The position numbers were made by a program, and so were the translations under genes. A stretch of DNA of 64,000 nucleotides from Conoideocrella luteorostrata (Eukaryota > Ascomycota > Sordariomycetes > Hypocreales > Clavicipitaceae), in contig JASWJB010000186.1 in the NCBI GenBank assembly GCA_032433595.1, positions 1 to 64,000 on the forward strand. The letters are read 5' to 3'. Position 1 is the first letter of the stretch; each line of letters opens with the position of its first letter. The notes below the pieces were generated by a model. It ran no database searches, had not been told where the DNA came from, and saw nothing but the letters and a program-made list of their open reading frames with translations. Positions 1-10,939 of the stretch are shown one piece after another.

Positions 1-3000
1 TTTTTTTTTCCCGGGTTGTCCGTGCTGTTACTTTGTGTATTCTCAGCCAATGAGTTTCTCAACGCGAGCTGCAGGCGCTAGGTGTCGTTACAAACTGAGG
101 ATGTTCTCGTCTATGTCCTCCTATTCGGGACAACAAATCGTCTGGTACCGGACCGATAGATTTGCTTCCCTAGTGACTAGAGTCGCATCCATAACCGAGT
201 TAGGCCGGATGGCAAATTTTCGAGCTGTTGACTGCTGTCCAATCTTCCCGTCTGTACGGAGTACGGAGTACATAGTACTTGTCTTGCATCTTATTGGGAC
301 AGCCTGAAATTGCTGGGTTTCTCATCTAGCCATGGGCCTATACCTTGCTGACTGGTAGCAACTTTGTATTGCTACTACTCCGCGGTACGAGGCCAATTTG
401 CAAAGCAGCATACGGAGTACTAGCACCAGCGCCTTGCTCAGTGCTAATTGTCTGCCACTCAGATGGATGCGAACAAGGTTACATGACCAGTGTCGCTAGT
501 TGCCACAATACTAGCGGCACCGACGACGCGGATTCGGGTCGTGCCAGCTGCACTCGTGGAGGTGTGAGCCTCGATGATGCCTGCTGGCACACCTCATTTG
601 TCGTGCTGAGAACGGGCTACGGTTCCCTTCATTCATGTTACGCATTTTAATCAAGGATCAATGTTGATCAACTAGACAATCCGTACTCACACTTTGGTAC
701 TCCGTATTCAGCTTCTACGTAGGAAGCGGTCTCGTACTTGAGGCTCATCTTGACTTGCGCGACCTGCATACGCGGACACATTCCGACTGCATGGTGACAC
801 ACTAGTCTCAGAGTTTCAAGTGCCCCAGATCCTCTTCACACATGATCAGCAACATGGCAGCGGCGGTGCCTTGCGGCAAGGGACGGGCCAAACAGGGCCG
901 GAGCCAGACTTGTAAGCCCACCATGCAAGCTCTAGTCCGAATTGGACGCCCGGTAAATCTAATGTCTCTAAGGGAAACCCTTCAAACGAAACTTTGAGAC
1001 AATTGATCGTCATCACCGCGTTTTTTGTTGTGTCTTGTTCATACCAAACTCCGTTTCTCGAGCCGCAAAACTTGTGCTTGGCTCGTGACTACTGGCTTCT
1101 TCCCAGGATGATTTAGGGGAGCCATGATTTCTCCACGTTTCCTAACAGTGGATAACTAGAATGTCACTGAATGTCGCTATTGTCTTTGTTTTTCTTTTTC
1201 CTTTTTTACTTTCCTTCCAACGCTTTTGACAGACCCGAAGTAAGTCTCCACCACTTTTACGGAGTAGCAGCGCCTCTGCGGAGAAAAGAAGAGAAGCGTC
1301 TGAAAAGTACCGTTTGGGCTGTGACGGCTAGACGAAGTAGGCAGCCGCCGAGATGGCGGATGTGAGCGTGACATACCCGGCAACTCAAGTCAGGGTACGG
1401 AGTACATTGTCGGCTCGCTTTCTTTTAGTTGTATTGTGCCAATGCGACACGTCGAGATTTCTTCTGATAGTTCGTTGTAGTGCACAAAGCAGCATTTGAG
1501 GAGATGACACCACCAGAACCGCGCCGTGCGTGCTTTTTGCCACCACGAGTGCATGATCCCCCGTCCGATGAATGATCAACCACTGGCTTGGATCGCAGAT
1601 AGCACCGTGTTTCAGCAAATGTCTGTCATGCTGCAGCTGCAACATTGTAGATTTGGGACACAGTTTTCTTTCGCAAGCCTTGATCGATTTGTGGGTATTG
1701 GCTTGTCAAAAAGCAATTCATATGTGTTGATTTTGATCTCGTGGGCTTAACTTTGCTTTTGCCTCTCATCCTGTTGGTCGGCGCCTGATGAATTCCTTGA
1801 AGGAGCTCCCCACTCTTGTCCAGACTTAGATGACTTGTCAACTCCGGGCTGTAGGTCGCGGTAGGACTCATGAACGATACGATGCTACTTTATGCAGTGT
1901 GGAGGACACATCGTCGCTAATACTTCGCATTGGTACTCGATGACTGGTGCGTGCGAGTAAGAAAATGATGTTTTGCAGCGTCTGCAATCTGGGCTCCGCT
2001 GTTGAGCGGTTTCCTTGCAGCCGCTTGCCTGCATCGTTCCTGCCTCACTGTCACGGATCACTGTACCGCAGAGATGCAGGCAAGTATGTACTGTGCGGAG
2101 CATGTAGGTTCCTCTTTATGCAGAAGCCGCACTCCGTATGTCCGCATTTATGACAGCCAAACAAACACCTAGTGGCAAATGCAGCCATGAACCATGACCA
2201 CGTCCACAGGCATCGCGGAAGTGCCATCTGCATGACATGGCGTTGACGGGCATGAGAATCGACCCGTACGGAGCATGATAGATTTTGCAGGACCTGCCAA
2301 GGGCCTCCGCCTCAAACATCTGCCTGCTTACGGAGTAATCCAACAATACATCGGCATTGGGTAAGTAATCCAATCAAGTCTGCAGCCAGTCAGCATAGCT
2401 GCCTCCCTCCTAAGCCAGCTCCTTGTGTCCCGTTATCGAACTATTGGCTGATGGGAATGGCGAGACAACCTCTGCAGTATGGCGTAGTCCAATCCGTACA
2501 TCCGACGCATTGCGATCCTTGCTACAGCAGTCAACACTACGGCAAACTTTTGTGTCAATCAATATTGCGATACGACGCCTCGACTGAAAGTGCGGGCGCT
2601 GTCGGTGTCAAACCACAAACACATTCGATACCGATGTAACTGATTTGTGTTGAGGAAGAGCGGAGGCTCATTCCGATATACGGAGTGGCAATCTGGACAT
2701 TCAACTGTCACATTATTAGTACTGTGAAAGGGTCAAGGTGAGGGTTCCCATTCATTGGTAGAGCTATCCAAGATCTTACCATAGGAAGGTTTTGCAAATA
2801 TCTGTCTTCTTTTCGTTGAAATCCATCCATTCTCGTGGGCAGAACTCCATCATGAAAAGTCTGGAAGCCACAGCCTCAGTTCTTAATGATGATTGTATAA
2901 CCAATGAAATGACCAAATGCAGGGTACTCATATCACTCTCCTATCACACTAACAATATCAAAGCAAAATCGAAGCAATTTTGTCACTTTCCAATATTCAT

Positions 3001-6000
3001 CATACATCATACTGACGACATCAATTACACTTCGAACTGCCAGGATTGATTAGTTCCCTCGTATTTGCGGCTAGAGTTCCGATACATTTAATTTTACAAG
3101 TTGATATCATTTTGCAGTCCCTTTATTTGCAGCATCTGTAATACCCATAATAATGGGGTCGTAGTAATATCTGCATGCAGCGTACTCGCTACGTCGAAGC
3201 ATTTATTCAAATCTTATTTGCGACGAGTGCTGCACGATTATATTTGCATTGACCCTGAGATAATGACGTCCTATTATTACAACTGTCATTTCATCTTCGT
3301 CTTCACCGTCTTCAATCTATCAGGACAAAATAGAAATTTTTGATTAATCGTTTCCTACAAGTCAAATGATTGCTTCAAGCGCAGCGACAGCCCCTGGTGA
3401 AGATAAGGCGACTGATCAGCGACTAGAGGCCCTCACCGATCTCTAGGTCGTGTCGGATCCCGTGAGGATCGAGCCAGTGAGCTTTGTTGGTGAAAATGTG
3501 GCTTCTCGGTGTGCCTGCGCCCCAAAACCGACAAATGGCTTCTCATATTCCGACGGGCATCACGGTTTGTTACTGCACGCAGCCACGGAAACTCGCATCT
3601 GTGACGTACTACCTGTCAGCCACAAGTCTTGGAAGACTCTAAGTACTCCGTACTCTCTTCTCAATCATTTCTCTCCTATTCTCCTCCTCGCGGGAGAAAA
3701 CAAGGCTAGTATAGTTCTGACTATCATGGCGATTCCAGATGCCATTTTACAGAATTGGCATTTTGTCCGCGCGCCACATTGTGGGACGTTATTGAAACAC
3801 CAGGGGTGGTGGAAGCGATGTTGGTCAGTTATCCCGTCTTGCGGTCATGTAACGCCAATGCCTGTTTCGTGTTGAATGGGCATTATTCACACAATGGGCT
3901 TTTTTGGATGTTGACATGTCGCAGGCTTTGCTATGTTTCCGCTACATTGCGGGAAACGTCAATTTCACGTCATAAATTTTCAAGCGAGAACGCAGTTCTT
4001 TAATATATTCTCTCAGCGACGAGATCCATCAACTATCACCCCATCATACCGCAGCCGCCATTTGATGACTATGTCAATGCAATGTGTTGGTGGCATTGAT
4101 TTCTTCCGGTCAACAGGCAGTATGTCACTCCGCTCAATGACTTTAGCAGGCCGTGACACGTCAGTTGTACAATTCCCAAGCACATCAACACCAGCAACAA
4201 GCCGGCGTGGCGTTTCTCATCGCTGCACGACCAACGGTCAAGTCCTTCACCGGTGTGGGCAAAGACGTGGAAGCAGGATCCCGGTTTATGCCCTGCAGCG
4301 TCAATGTTCAGACGTTGTACCACGTTACTTGCCTACGTGCCACTCACGATCGATCCATTGGACCCGGAAGAGCTGCAACCTATATGTGGCGAAATAAGTG
4401 ACCTGATCTTCATGTACTGATATCATCGTTCATCGCTGTTAATTGGACCACCCTAGTAATAATATCACGGGGGAGGGGGGCTTCTCTTTCATCAAATCGC
4501 ACAGCCCACGAACTGGCCTGTGGAAACAAAATCCGCATCCGAATAAGGTCTGATATTATGGAGATGGGCCGCGCTCGCCCCATGTCTCGATGCTTGTTTC
4601 GCGTTCCTGCATTGTTACGCTCTGCCGCGCGCTCCTTGGCAGACGGGTGAAAATGGAATGCTTAGCGGGTTGTAGCGGTTACATATTGTAAAACTGAAGG
4701 AGGAAAGAAATTAGAAAGAGCAGGAAATAAAATAACCGCCGTGAGGCACATTCTGATCATGAGATCACGACGAGCAACTCCGCTGACTGGAACGTTACCT
4801 ACTCTCATGATGGTCACGATGGTCCAGTTTCCTGGTTTGTTTACAGTTCGGCTCACGTAGCTGTCCTCTGTGCAACATGCAATGCTACAGCGCAGAACAA
4901 GTGGTGCAGTGTAGTGTTAGTCTGCAAAGAGTTATCTCGAACATCCATTGTGGGCCATTTCAGTCTGCCATCTTGACTTGCCTATTTCTCGACGGTACCT
5001 CTGAAATGTGACCGCGGACAAAAGAGAGACTCTTACAGCAGGGAGACACAGTTTGCCACTGACCTGGTGAACACCTTCATTCTGTCAGCCGCTCGTGAAC
5101 CTTGTGGAAGATTTACGCTGCGTCTACGAGGGACCTCTCTGCCATTTGCTTATAAACTGACAAGTGGCTGTAGTATGACTACATTGAAAAGACTGGGTAG
5201 ATATGTCTCCAGTTCTTATGGTGCAGATTCCTACCGTTCATATGCTGAATGGGAGCATGTATGCCTCAGAGATTCTGGCTCCAGATGGGACCTATCCCGC
5301 AGTTACGGCCACCAAAAGAGTACGGATGCTGAACTAAAGTAAGCCGCGAGCTTGCCTTGCGCGCAGCCTGAAAGCATTCGCTCTTGAATATCATTACAAG
5401 TCTTAGCATTTCCATTGAAAATGTGAACAGAAGTGACCCGGTTTAGTTGGATGGCTTGTTGTTTGAGTTGGAACCTTTCTGGCATTTCGTGGAGTAGTGC
5501 CCGAGCTGGCTACATCCGTCTCTGCATTTTGCAAACCCCGTAAACAACTGCATTTGCACATTGTGTGTGGTCTGCGTTGAAGCACAGCCCAGTTATGCTA
5601 GATCCTAATATCCCGACGAAATAAAAGCCAAGGTATCTTACGGAATGGTACCGAGAGTAAACCTGCGACTACGATCTAGAGAAGCCAACACCACAAAAGC
5701 ATACCACCTGCCCCCGGTGCCCGCGTCATCCAGCAGTCCTCGTCGTGAAATATCTTCGTGTCCAGTCCTGGATTTTCGTCTTTGTTCGGCCAGGATGAGT
5801 CGTAAAACAGGACCCTCCTGCGAACACTTCGGGTCTCAAAATGCCCTCCACTGGAATCTACACATCCAACCCCTATCGTATCACCGCCAAAAAGTCGATC
5901 AAGATGCTAGCACATCTCGCTGGTGGTGGAGGGCTCCGCTCCGCATCGTCAATCGTTATAGAGCTCTGGGGGGAGGGGTTCTTCATTTTGTCATCGTCAG

Positions 6001-6771
6001 AAATCATCTAGTATCCGCTGAAATCGTCCGCTGAAACTGTGCTTCGCATGTTGGATCTCCCTTGAATCTCAGTGTATCCTGACGTCTGCAGGTACCCCCA
6101 TATAACAGCAAAGTTGAATGCCCATGCCGTTGCAAGCCAGCCACTTGTTTGTAGGGGGACCTTCGCAATATTGGTTCGCACCAACAGATATTGTTCGGAC
6201 AGCGACAAGCCGATTGGAGCAGGGTATTCTTGCTCCGAATCAACATGACAGATCGGCGTCGATGGAATGTTGGTCCAGCGTTCATGAACCATTTGATGGC
6301 GAAGTGCAGGCCCTTCGGGGTAGATGCCGAGATGAACTGTCTCTCGGAGGACAATCCCAGTAGAGTCATGAGTCATTCATAGACTTATTCGGCCATCTCT
6401 TCGCTATATGCATGTCGTGGACGGCACTGTAAAGCGCAGTGTCACAACTAACCAGTGTCATTGTGTCCAGTTTGGCCTCTTGGTGCATGGGTCAGTTGCT
6501 TATCATGACTGCAGGTCTGTCTCGTGGCAACTCACACGGTCTTATTTTTAACAGCAACCTATTTTCCTCCGCCTCCCCACGGAGTGCTCCGATATTCCGC
6601 AGCATGATGTGAATACAACAACGTCCTTGGCGTGGCCAACTTGTGTAGCCAATCAGTATCCCAATCTCCGCTTGAGAGATTATTCTTCAGCCAACAACTA
6701 CAGATCCATCCGACATCCACGGAAAACTTCCCGCACTTTTCGCGCCGTCTTCCATTTCCACCCCTTCCAAG
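1..6771. other. Gene-poor left flank, no supported gene
   Basis: No open frame here has a recognisable domain, and no set of exons joins into one. The frames are short, overlap on both strands and have no consistent splice context. What can be seen are dispersed copies of the TACGGAGTA/TACTCCGTA motif (near 255-271, 411-420, 698-706, 1258-1266, 1395-1405, 2331-2340, 3643-3654), a pyrimidine-rich run at about 1180-1215, and a visibly AT-richer patch at about 2,760-3,360. It may hold long non-coding transcripts or decayed repeats, but I cannot show either. Confidence 0.5.
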
Positions 6772-7633
6772 TCATTCCGGTTCTACCCCTAATTTCCTCC
6801 TCTTTGCCAGTCTCTTACTACTGTTGGCTGCCGTGGGATCTTTCGAGTCAGACGCCCTTGACCCGATAGATCGATAACCAACAACAGAATGCGGTTGTCT
6901 AGAAGTCCCATCATCCCCCGCCATTCCATCCGGCCCAACAAGTCCAACTCCTTCCGTGAATACCAAATCTCCGCGTCGACCGAGAACATCCCTGCCGGCC
7001 TCTTCCAAGAGGATGCCGAATGCGAGAAGGGCGCTCTCATCCATGCTTCGCTCGTCGACCCCGCTCAGCCCAGCACGAATCTGCAGATCGCGGTGATTCC
7101 TGCGCTCCATAGCCCCATAAAACCTGCTGGAGTATTCGTGAATCGACTTGAGGAGGTCGCTATCGGGGAGAACCCCATGTCCGCCCTGGGGTAAATCTCT
7201 CTCGTGGGCGTTGTAGACGTCGTGCTCGGCGTAGCGCTGGGGGGCGTCTTTACGACGGAAAAGGACCTCGTCGGGGGTGAAGGGCCCGCCACGAGTGGAA
7301 TATCTGACAATGTGGCTTCGTTGGCTTTGGTTGGGGATGCCATTTCGGAGGGAGTCGTCCTTGGTGACCTTGCCTGCATGGTGTTAGACTTATTTGATGC
7401 CATATTTTTTTTCTTTTCCTTGTATGTATGTGTATTCTACGGAGTACACAGTGGCTGCTATCGAAGGCTGACTGACCTGCTACGGCGTCGTATACGGTGG
7501 CTAAACGTCGTTGCGGCAAGTTACGTCGCTCGATGTCGTAGGGCCTCGTCTTTTCAGCATTGTCCTCTTCTGCCGTAAGTGAAGGGTGCTCTTGATCCTG
7601 TGCGTGGAAGTCCATGATGGTGGAGGGGGCCAT
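6772..7633 (-). CDS. RRN10: Rrn10-like subunit of the RNA polymerase I upstream activating factor
   Basis: Two exons: 7477-7633 and 6772-7373, intron 7374-7476. The donor reads GTCAGT, and a CTAAC branch site lies just before the CAG acceptor. The product is 252 aa. The ATG at 7633 is the first in the open stretch; the codon farther upstream that keeps the frame open is TTG. Residues about 121-126 (LPDSDL) followed by a helix, and about 162-178 (SMDESALLAFGILLEEA), match the conserved core of yeast Rrn10 (PDIDL, then FDETSLITLGLLIEK). Rrn10 is a nucleolar member of the UAF complex that activates Pol I transcription of rDNA. The protein is longer than yeast Rrn10 (145 aa), with disordered ends and a basic KRLAKRRK stretch at the C-terminus that could be a nuclear localisation signal. 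It is divergent from the CSA gene with about 400 bp between the starts. The family call rests on motif resemblance recalled from memory. Confidence 0.7.
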
Positions 7634-8030
7634 CAAGCTGTCAGGAGGCAACGTTGGTCAAGTCGGGCAACTTTTCTTTGCCGAGCAGCATCAAGAGTTG
7701 GGTTTGATCAGGACAATTAGGTGTTGGCTACTGCGCGTGTATTCCATTGCCTCAGTCGCTCTGGTGCGGAACAGCGCAAATAAATTGTATTATTATTAAT
7801 GGCATGGAATAAAGAAAGAAGGCGTGGAGAAGCTAGATTTGGTGAGAAATGCAACTTTTCCAAAGTCAACTGGATGTGGAGCACGTAATTGATGTGGATC
7901 CTCACTGGCTCAATCTCGCTCAACTCGCTCATCCATTTAGTTAATATATTACGGGAGTACGGAGTATATGATGTTGCTATTCAAGCACGACTCTCAATCT
8001 AAGCTACGATCCTATCCTCTCATCAAATGA
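7634..8030. promoter_or_regulatory. Divergent intergenic region between RRN10-like and CSA genes
   Basis: This 397-bp stretch separates the two start codons of an outward-facing pair, so both promoters must lie in or near it. It contains a TACGGAGTA-type motif at about 7956-7966 (GAGTACGGAGTATA), some 65 bp upstream of the CSA start, and an AT-rich run near 7785-7800. I see no clear TATA box. Confidence 0.5.
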
Positions 8031-9479
8031 ATGCAGGCCCGCCTCCTCAACCGCGAGACGGGTGACCTCGCCCCTCACGACCTCACCAAGTCCATCACTA
8101 CTGATCTTTTCCACACCTTTGCTCCAGCACCACACCACCGCTTCAACGGAGAAGTATCCTCTGTATCATCTCTCGATGACACAGAAGAGCGCGCTCATCG
8201 CATCCGCGCCCACGGCGCTGGCGTAAGTGGACTCGCCCTCGAGAAATTCGACGGTCGAATCCTCGTATCCGGCGGCTCAGAAGGATCCATCAAGATATGG
8301 GATTTGGAAGAAACACGCAACCAAAACCAGCGACACACCTTTCGCCCTGTGAGCACAATTGCCCGTTCTACAGGGGGCCGCAGAGGTGGCGGTCACAGCC
8401 ATGGCATCACACACTTGGGTTTCTACCCTTTTGATCCAGATGCCTTCCTATCCAGTTCCTATGATAAATTTCTGAAGCTCTGGGCGACGAAGAGATCCGC
8501 GCTCACCGCTGAATTCGACTTGAATGCCACAATCTACTCGCACGCCATGAGTCCCATCGCCGACCACCTACTTGTGGCGTGTGCAACGCAGCACTCCAAC
8601 GTGCGTCTCGTAGATCTTAAGTCCGGCTCTGCCGTTCAAGCCCTCGTCGCCCACGGCGGCCCGGTCCTCTGTGCATCCTGGAGCCCGCGGTACGAACATA
8701 TCCTGGCGAGTGGCCACGCGGATGGCAAAGTCCGCATCTGGGATGTACGTCGTGCTGGCGGAGTCATTGCGCAACTCGACCAAGAGGATTCACTCGGTGT
8801 TGTACACCGCTACCGGCACGCGACAGCCAGCGGTGCAGATTGGATACGTATGCCGCATTTTCGAGGCTCTGCACAGGCGCATGACGAGGCGGTCAACGGA
8901 CTGACATGGACTGATGATGGAAAACACATCGTCTCCGCCGGATTGGATCGCAAGATTAGAGTGTGGGATGCAGTCAGTGGTGCAAATACACTGGCTAGCT
9001 TTGGGCCGTTGATTCAGAATCAGCATGCTAAGACGGCTCCAATGGTGGTGACACCTTCGGGATTGTCGAGTAGCAGGGAGTTGCTGGTATGGCCGAACGA
9101 TCAAGAGATCCTGATATTGGATCTACATGACGGTGACGTTATTACACGGCTACGTAGTCCAGGAACGACAAATCCCGTAGGTCCTCGAGGTGGGGAGATG
9201 GGCCGGAACAGGATCACAACGATTGTGTGGAGGGGATCCGGGGGAGGCACTGGCCAAAATGGAAGTGTCATGGGTGGCGGGAACTCAGTGGGCGGTATTT
9301 ACAGCGCGCATCTGGATGGACAGATTCGTGCTTGGATGCCGCAGATTCCAGGGCCGGATGACATAGATGAGACGGAGGAGGTTCATGAGGATGAGGAGAA
9401 AAGAAGGAGGAAGAGGAAGGCTGTGGATAGTGCTTACAGGAGTTTAATGGGTACACAGATTACCTTTACTGGGCGTTAA
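8031..9479 (+). CDS. RAD28: CSA/ERCC8-type WD40 protein for transcription-coupled repair (Rad28)
   Basis: Intronless frame of 482 aa. The first ATG of the frame is at 8031; an out-of-frame ATG starts 4 bp earlier. WD40 repeats run through the protein: GGSEGSIKIWDLE (about 80-93), LSSSYDKFLKLW (about 139-150), ASGHADGKVRIWDVRRA (about 231-247) and SAGLDRKIRVWD (about 302-313). The segments TIYSHAMSP and SWSPRYEHILASG are the distinctive CSA versions (TVYSHHMSP and SWSPRYDYILAT in human ERCC8). CSA is the substrate receptor of a Cul4-DDB1 ubiquitin ligase that acts on RNA polymerase II stalled at DNA lesions, in the nucleus. The C-terminus ends in an acidic then basic tail (EDEEKRRRKRKAV), plausibly a nuclear signal. 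It is convergent with ATG5; the stops are 226 bp apart. Confidence 0.9.
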   Translation: MQARLLNRETGDLAPHDLTKSITTDLFHTFAPAPHHRFNGEVSSVSSLDDTEERAHRIRAHGAGVSGLALEKFDGRILVSGGSEGSIKIWDLEETRNQNQRHTFRPVSTIARSTGGRRGGGHSHGITHLGFYPFDPDAFLSSSYDKFLKLWATKRSALTAEFDLNATIYSHAMSPIADHLLVACATQHSNVRLVDLKSGSAVQALVAHGGPVLCASWSPRYEHILASGHADGKVRIWDVRRAGGVIAQLDQEDSLGVVHRYRHATASGADWIRMPHFRGSAQAHDEAVNGLTWTDDGKHIVSAGLDRKIRVWDAVSGANTLASFGPLIQNQHAKTAPMVVTPSGLSSSRELLVWPNDQEILILDLHDGDVITRLRSPGTTNPVGPRGGEMGRNRITTIVWRGSGGGTGQNGSVMGGGNSVGGIYSAHLDGQIRAWMPQIPGPDDIDETEEVHEDEEKRRRKRKAVDSAYRSLMGTQITFTGR

Positions 9480-9704
9480 CGGACAAAGACTTCTTACCTG
9501 AGCTGCGTAATTAGAGGGAGTTTGACGTGGGAAGGATGCAAGATATTATTACAGAACATCCACGGAAATGACTCTCATAATTCATGCGTATAATGTATCT
9601 GTACTCTACATGTTTGACTCCGTAAATGCTGAAATGCTATCAAACCCAATGAATCCATCACAGCAAAGCCTGCCATGTCCACTACTTCTACCACAACCCC
9701 CAAT

Positions 9705-10547
9705 CTAGACAGTAACGACCAAGCACAACCATCCATCCGGATATGCCGCTTCCTTCATCAACTCCCCGAGCGGAGCCCCAAACGGCACACCCGCCCCATG
9801 CATCACCACACCTGCCAGCACCGGGTCTCTACTACTAGGAAACAATCTCGGCATCAGCTCCTTCAATGCCTGGCCCAGCAGCTTGGCCTTCCGGTCCGGT
9901 CCAGTTGCCTGCAGGAGCGCCTGCAGGACTTTGAACGAGCCTGCTTCTCCATCCTCCGCCGCAGAGGAGGGAATGTATATCCTCAGCGGGACGTGTTTCA
10001 GCGTGGTTGGCGCATTGAGCAGACGCGTATTCACCTTGGAAAATGAGGCGTAGTCGTTGTCCATGACTGCGTGCCACAGCTGAGTAGTGTGGTCTTTGGA
10101 CATTTTCATAATCTGGTTGGCGTTGCCGTTACGAATGAAGTCTGCCTGAAGAACGGCAAATCGAAATAGGATGAGTCACATGGCGTTTTGATAGGATGTA
10201 GAGAAGGAGCAAGTGGAATACTGTAGCATCTTACTTACCTCTTTGACGCAATTCAAAAACGTGTCTCCAATATCCCACCCCACGCCATCGCTGACGGTCA
10301 ACTTGAACGGCAAAGACGGCTGATATAAATCTACCAATAACCCCACCGCCAGATTCCGTAGCTGGACATCTTCAAAGTGGAAACTCGAGCAGGTGGAGTT
10401 GAAAAATGCAGACAAGCGAGGGAGCAGAAGGGCAAGATAGCTAAACCGAGGGACGCTGGTGATGAATGGTGTGCTAGGCGAGGAGGGATTCGTGATGTGG
10501 AGGGGGATGCGGGCGTCCCAGAGAGTCTGGGGGATTGAGGTGCTCAT
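9705..10547 (-). CDS. ATG5: Autophagy protein Atg5
   Basis: Two exons: 10239-10547 (103 aa) and 9705-10145, intron 10146-10238 with donor GTAAGT in phase 0. The product is 249 aa. The N-terminus has the Atg5 signature WDARIPLHI and then YLALLLPRLSAFF. The helix SVKEAD of the family is here NCVKEADFIRNG across the exon junction. Lys102 aligns with the lysine (human K130) that accepts Atg12. The second exon gives the C-terminal ubiquitin-like fold (VPLRIYIP) and ends PDGWLCLVVTV, as Atg5 proteins do. Atg12-Atg5 with Atg16 acts as the E3-like enzyme that lipidates Atg8 on the growing autophagosome. The protein is somewhat shorter than many fungal Atg5 proteins (about 300 aa), with a compact middle. 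The neighbours do not suggest a shared function. Confidence 0.93.
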
Positions 10548-10939
10548 CGCGGAGGAGGCATAGTGATGGAAGGAGTGTTTGGGATGGATGCCTGATGTGG
10601 TTGTGATTTGAGGTGACGTGAGGCTGTCGTTTTGGTGCTGTAGAGTGGTTACTCCGTAGTACGTAGTTAGTTGGCAGTGGGGTGCAGGTTTATTTCAGCC
10701 TCCAATGTGGGTCGCATGCCTTGACGGACAGCTATATACTGTTCCAACGTTCATGCGATATAAGTCGCCTTTTACTATATGCCACGTGATAATGCAGACT
10801 CACGGCGAATATTCAAACGTGCACAAGTTGAGTTAAACTGCAGAAATTATGATTCAATTCATAATAATTCAATATCCTAAAGCTAATAGCATACAAAACC
10901 ATTACCACGAAATCATCATCACCTCATTCCATCGTTATC
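10548..10939. other. Intergenic, ATG5 upstream / LEA-like gene downstream
   Basis: No gene is seen. The stretch holds the ATG5 promoter side, with a TACTCCGTA motif at about 10649-10658, and the 3' flank of the LEA-like gene, which is AT-rich with several AATAAT/ATTCAAT runs. Confidence 0.5.

Noticed and set aside
6004..6376. Two overlapping minus-strand frames of about 120 aa
   Set aside because: Neither has a motif I know, they overlap in different frames, and no exon joins to them.
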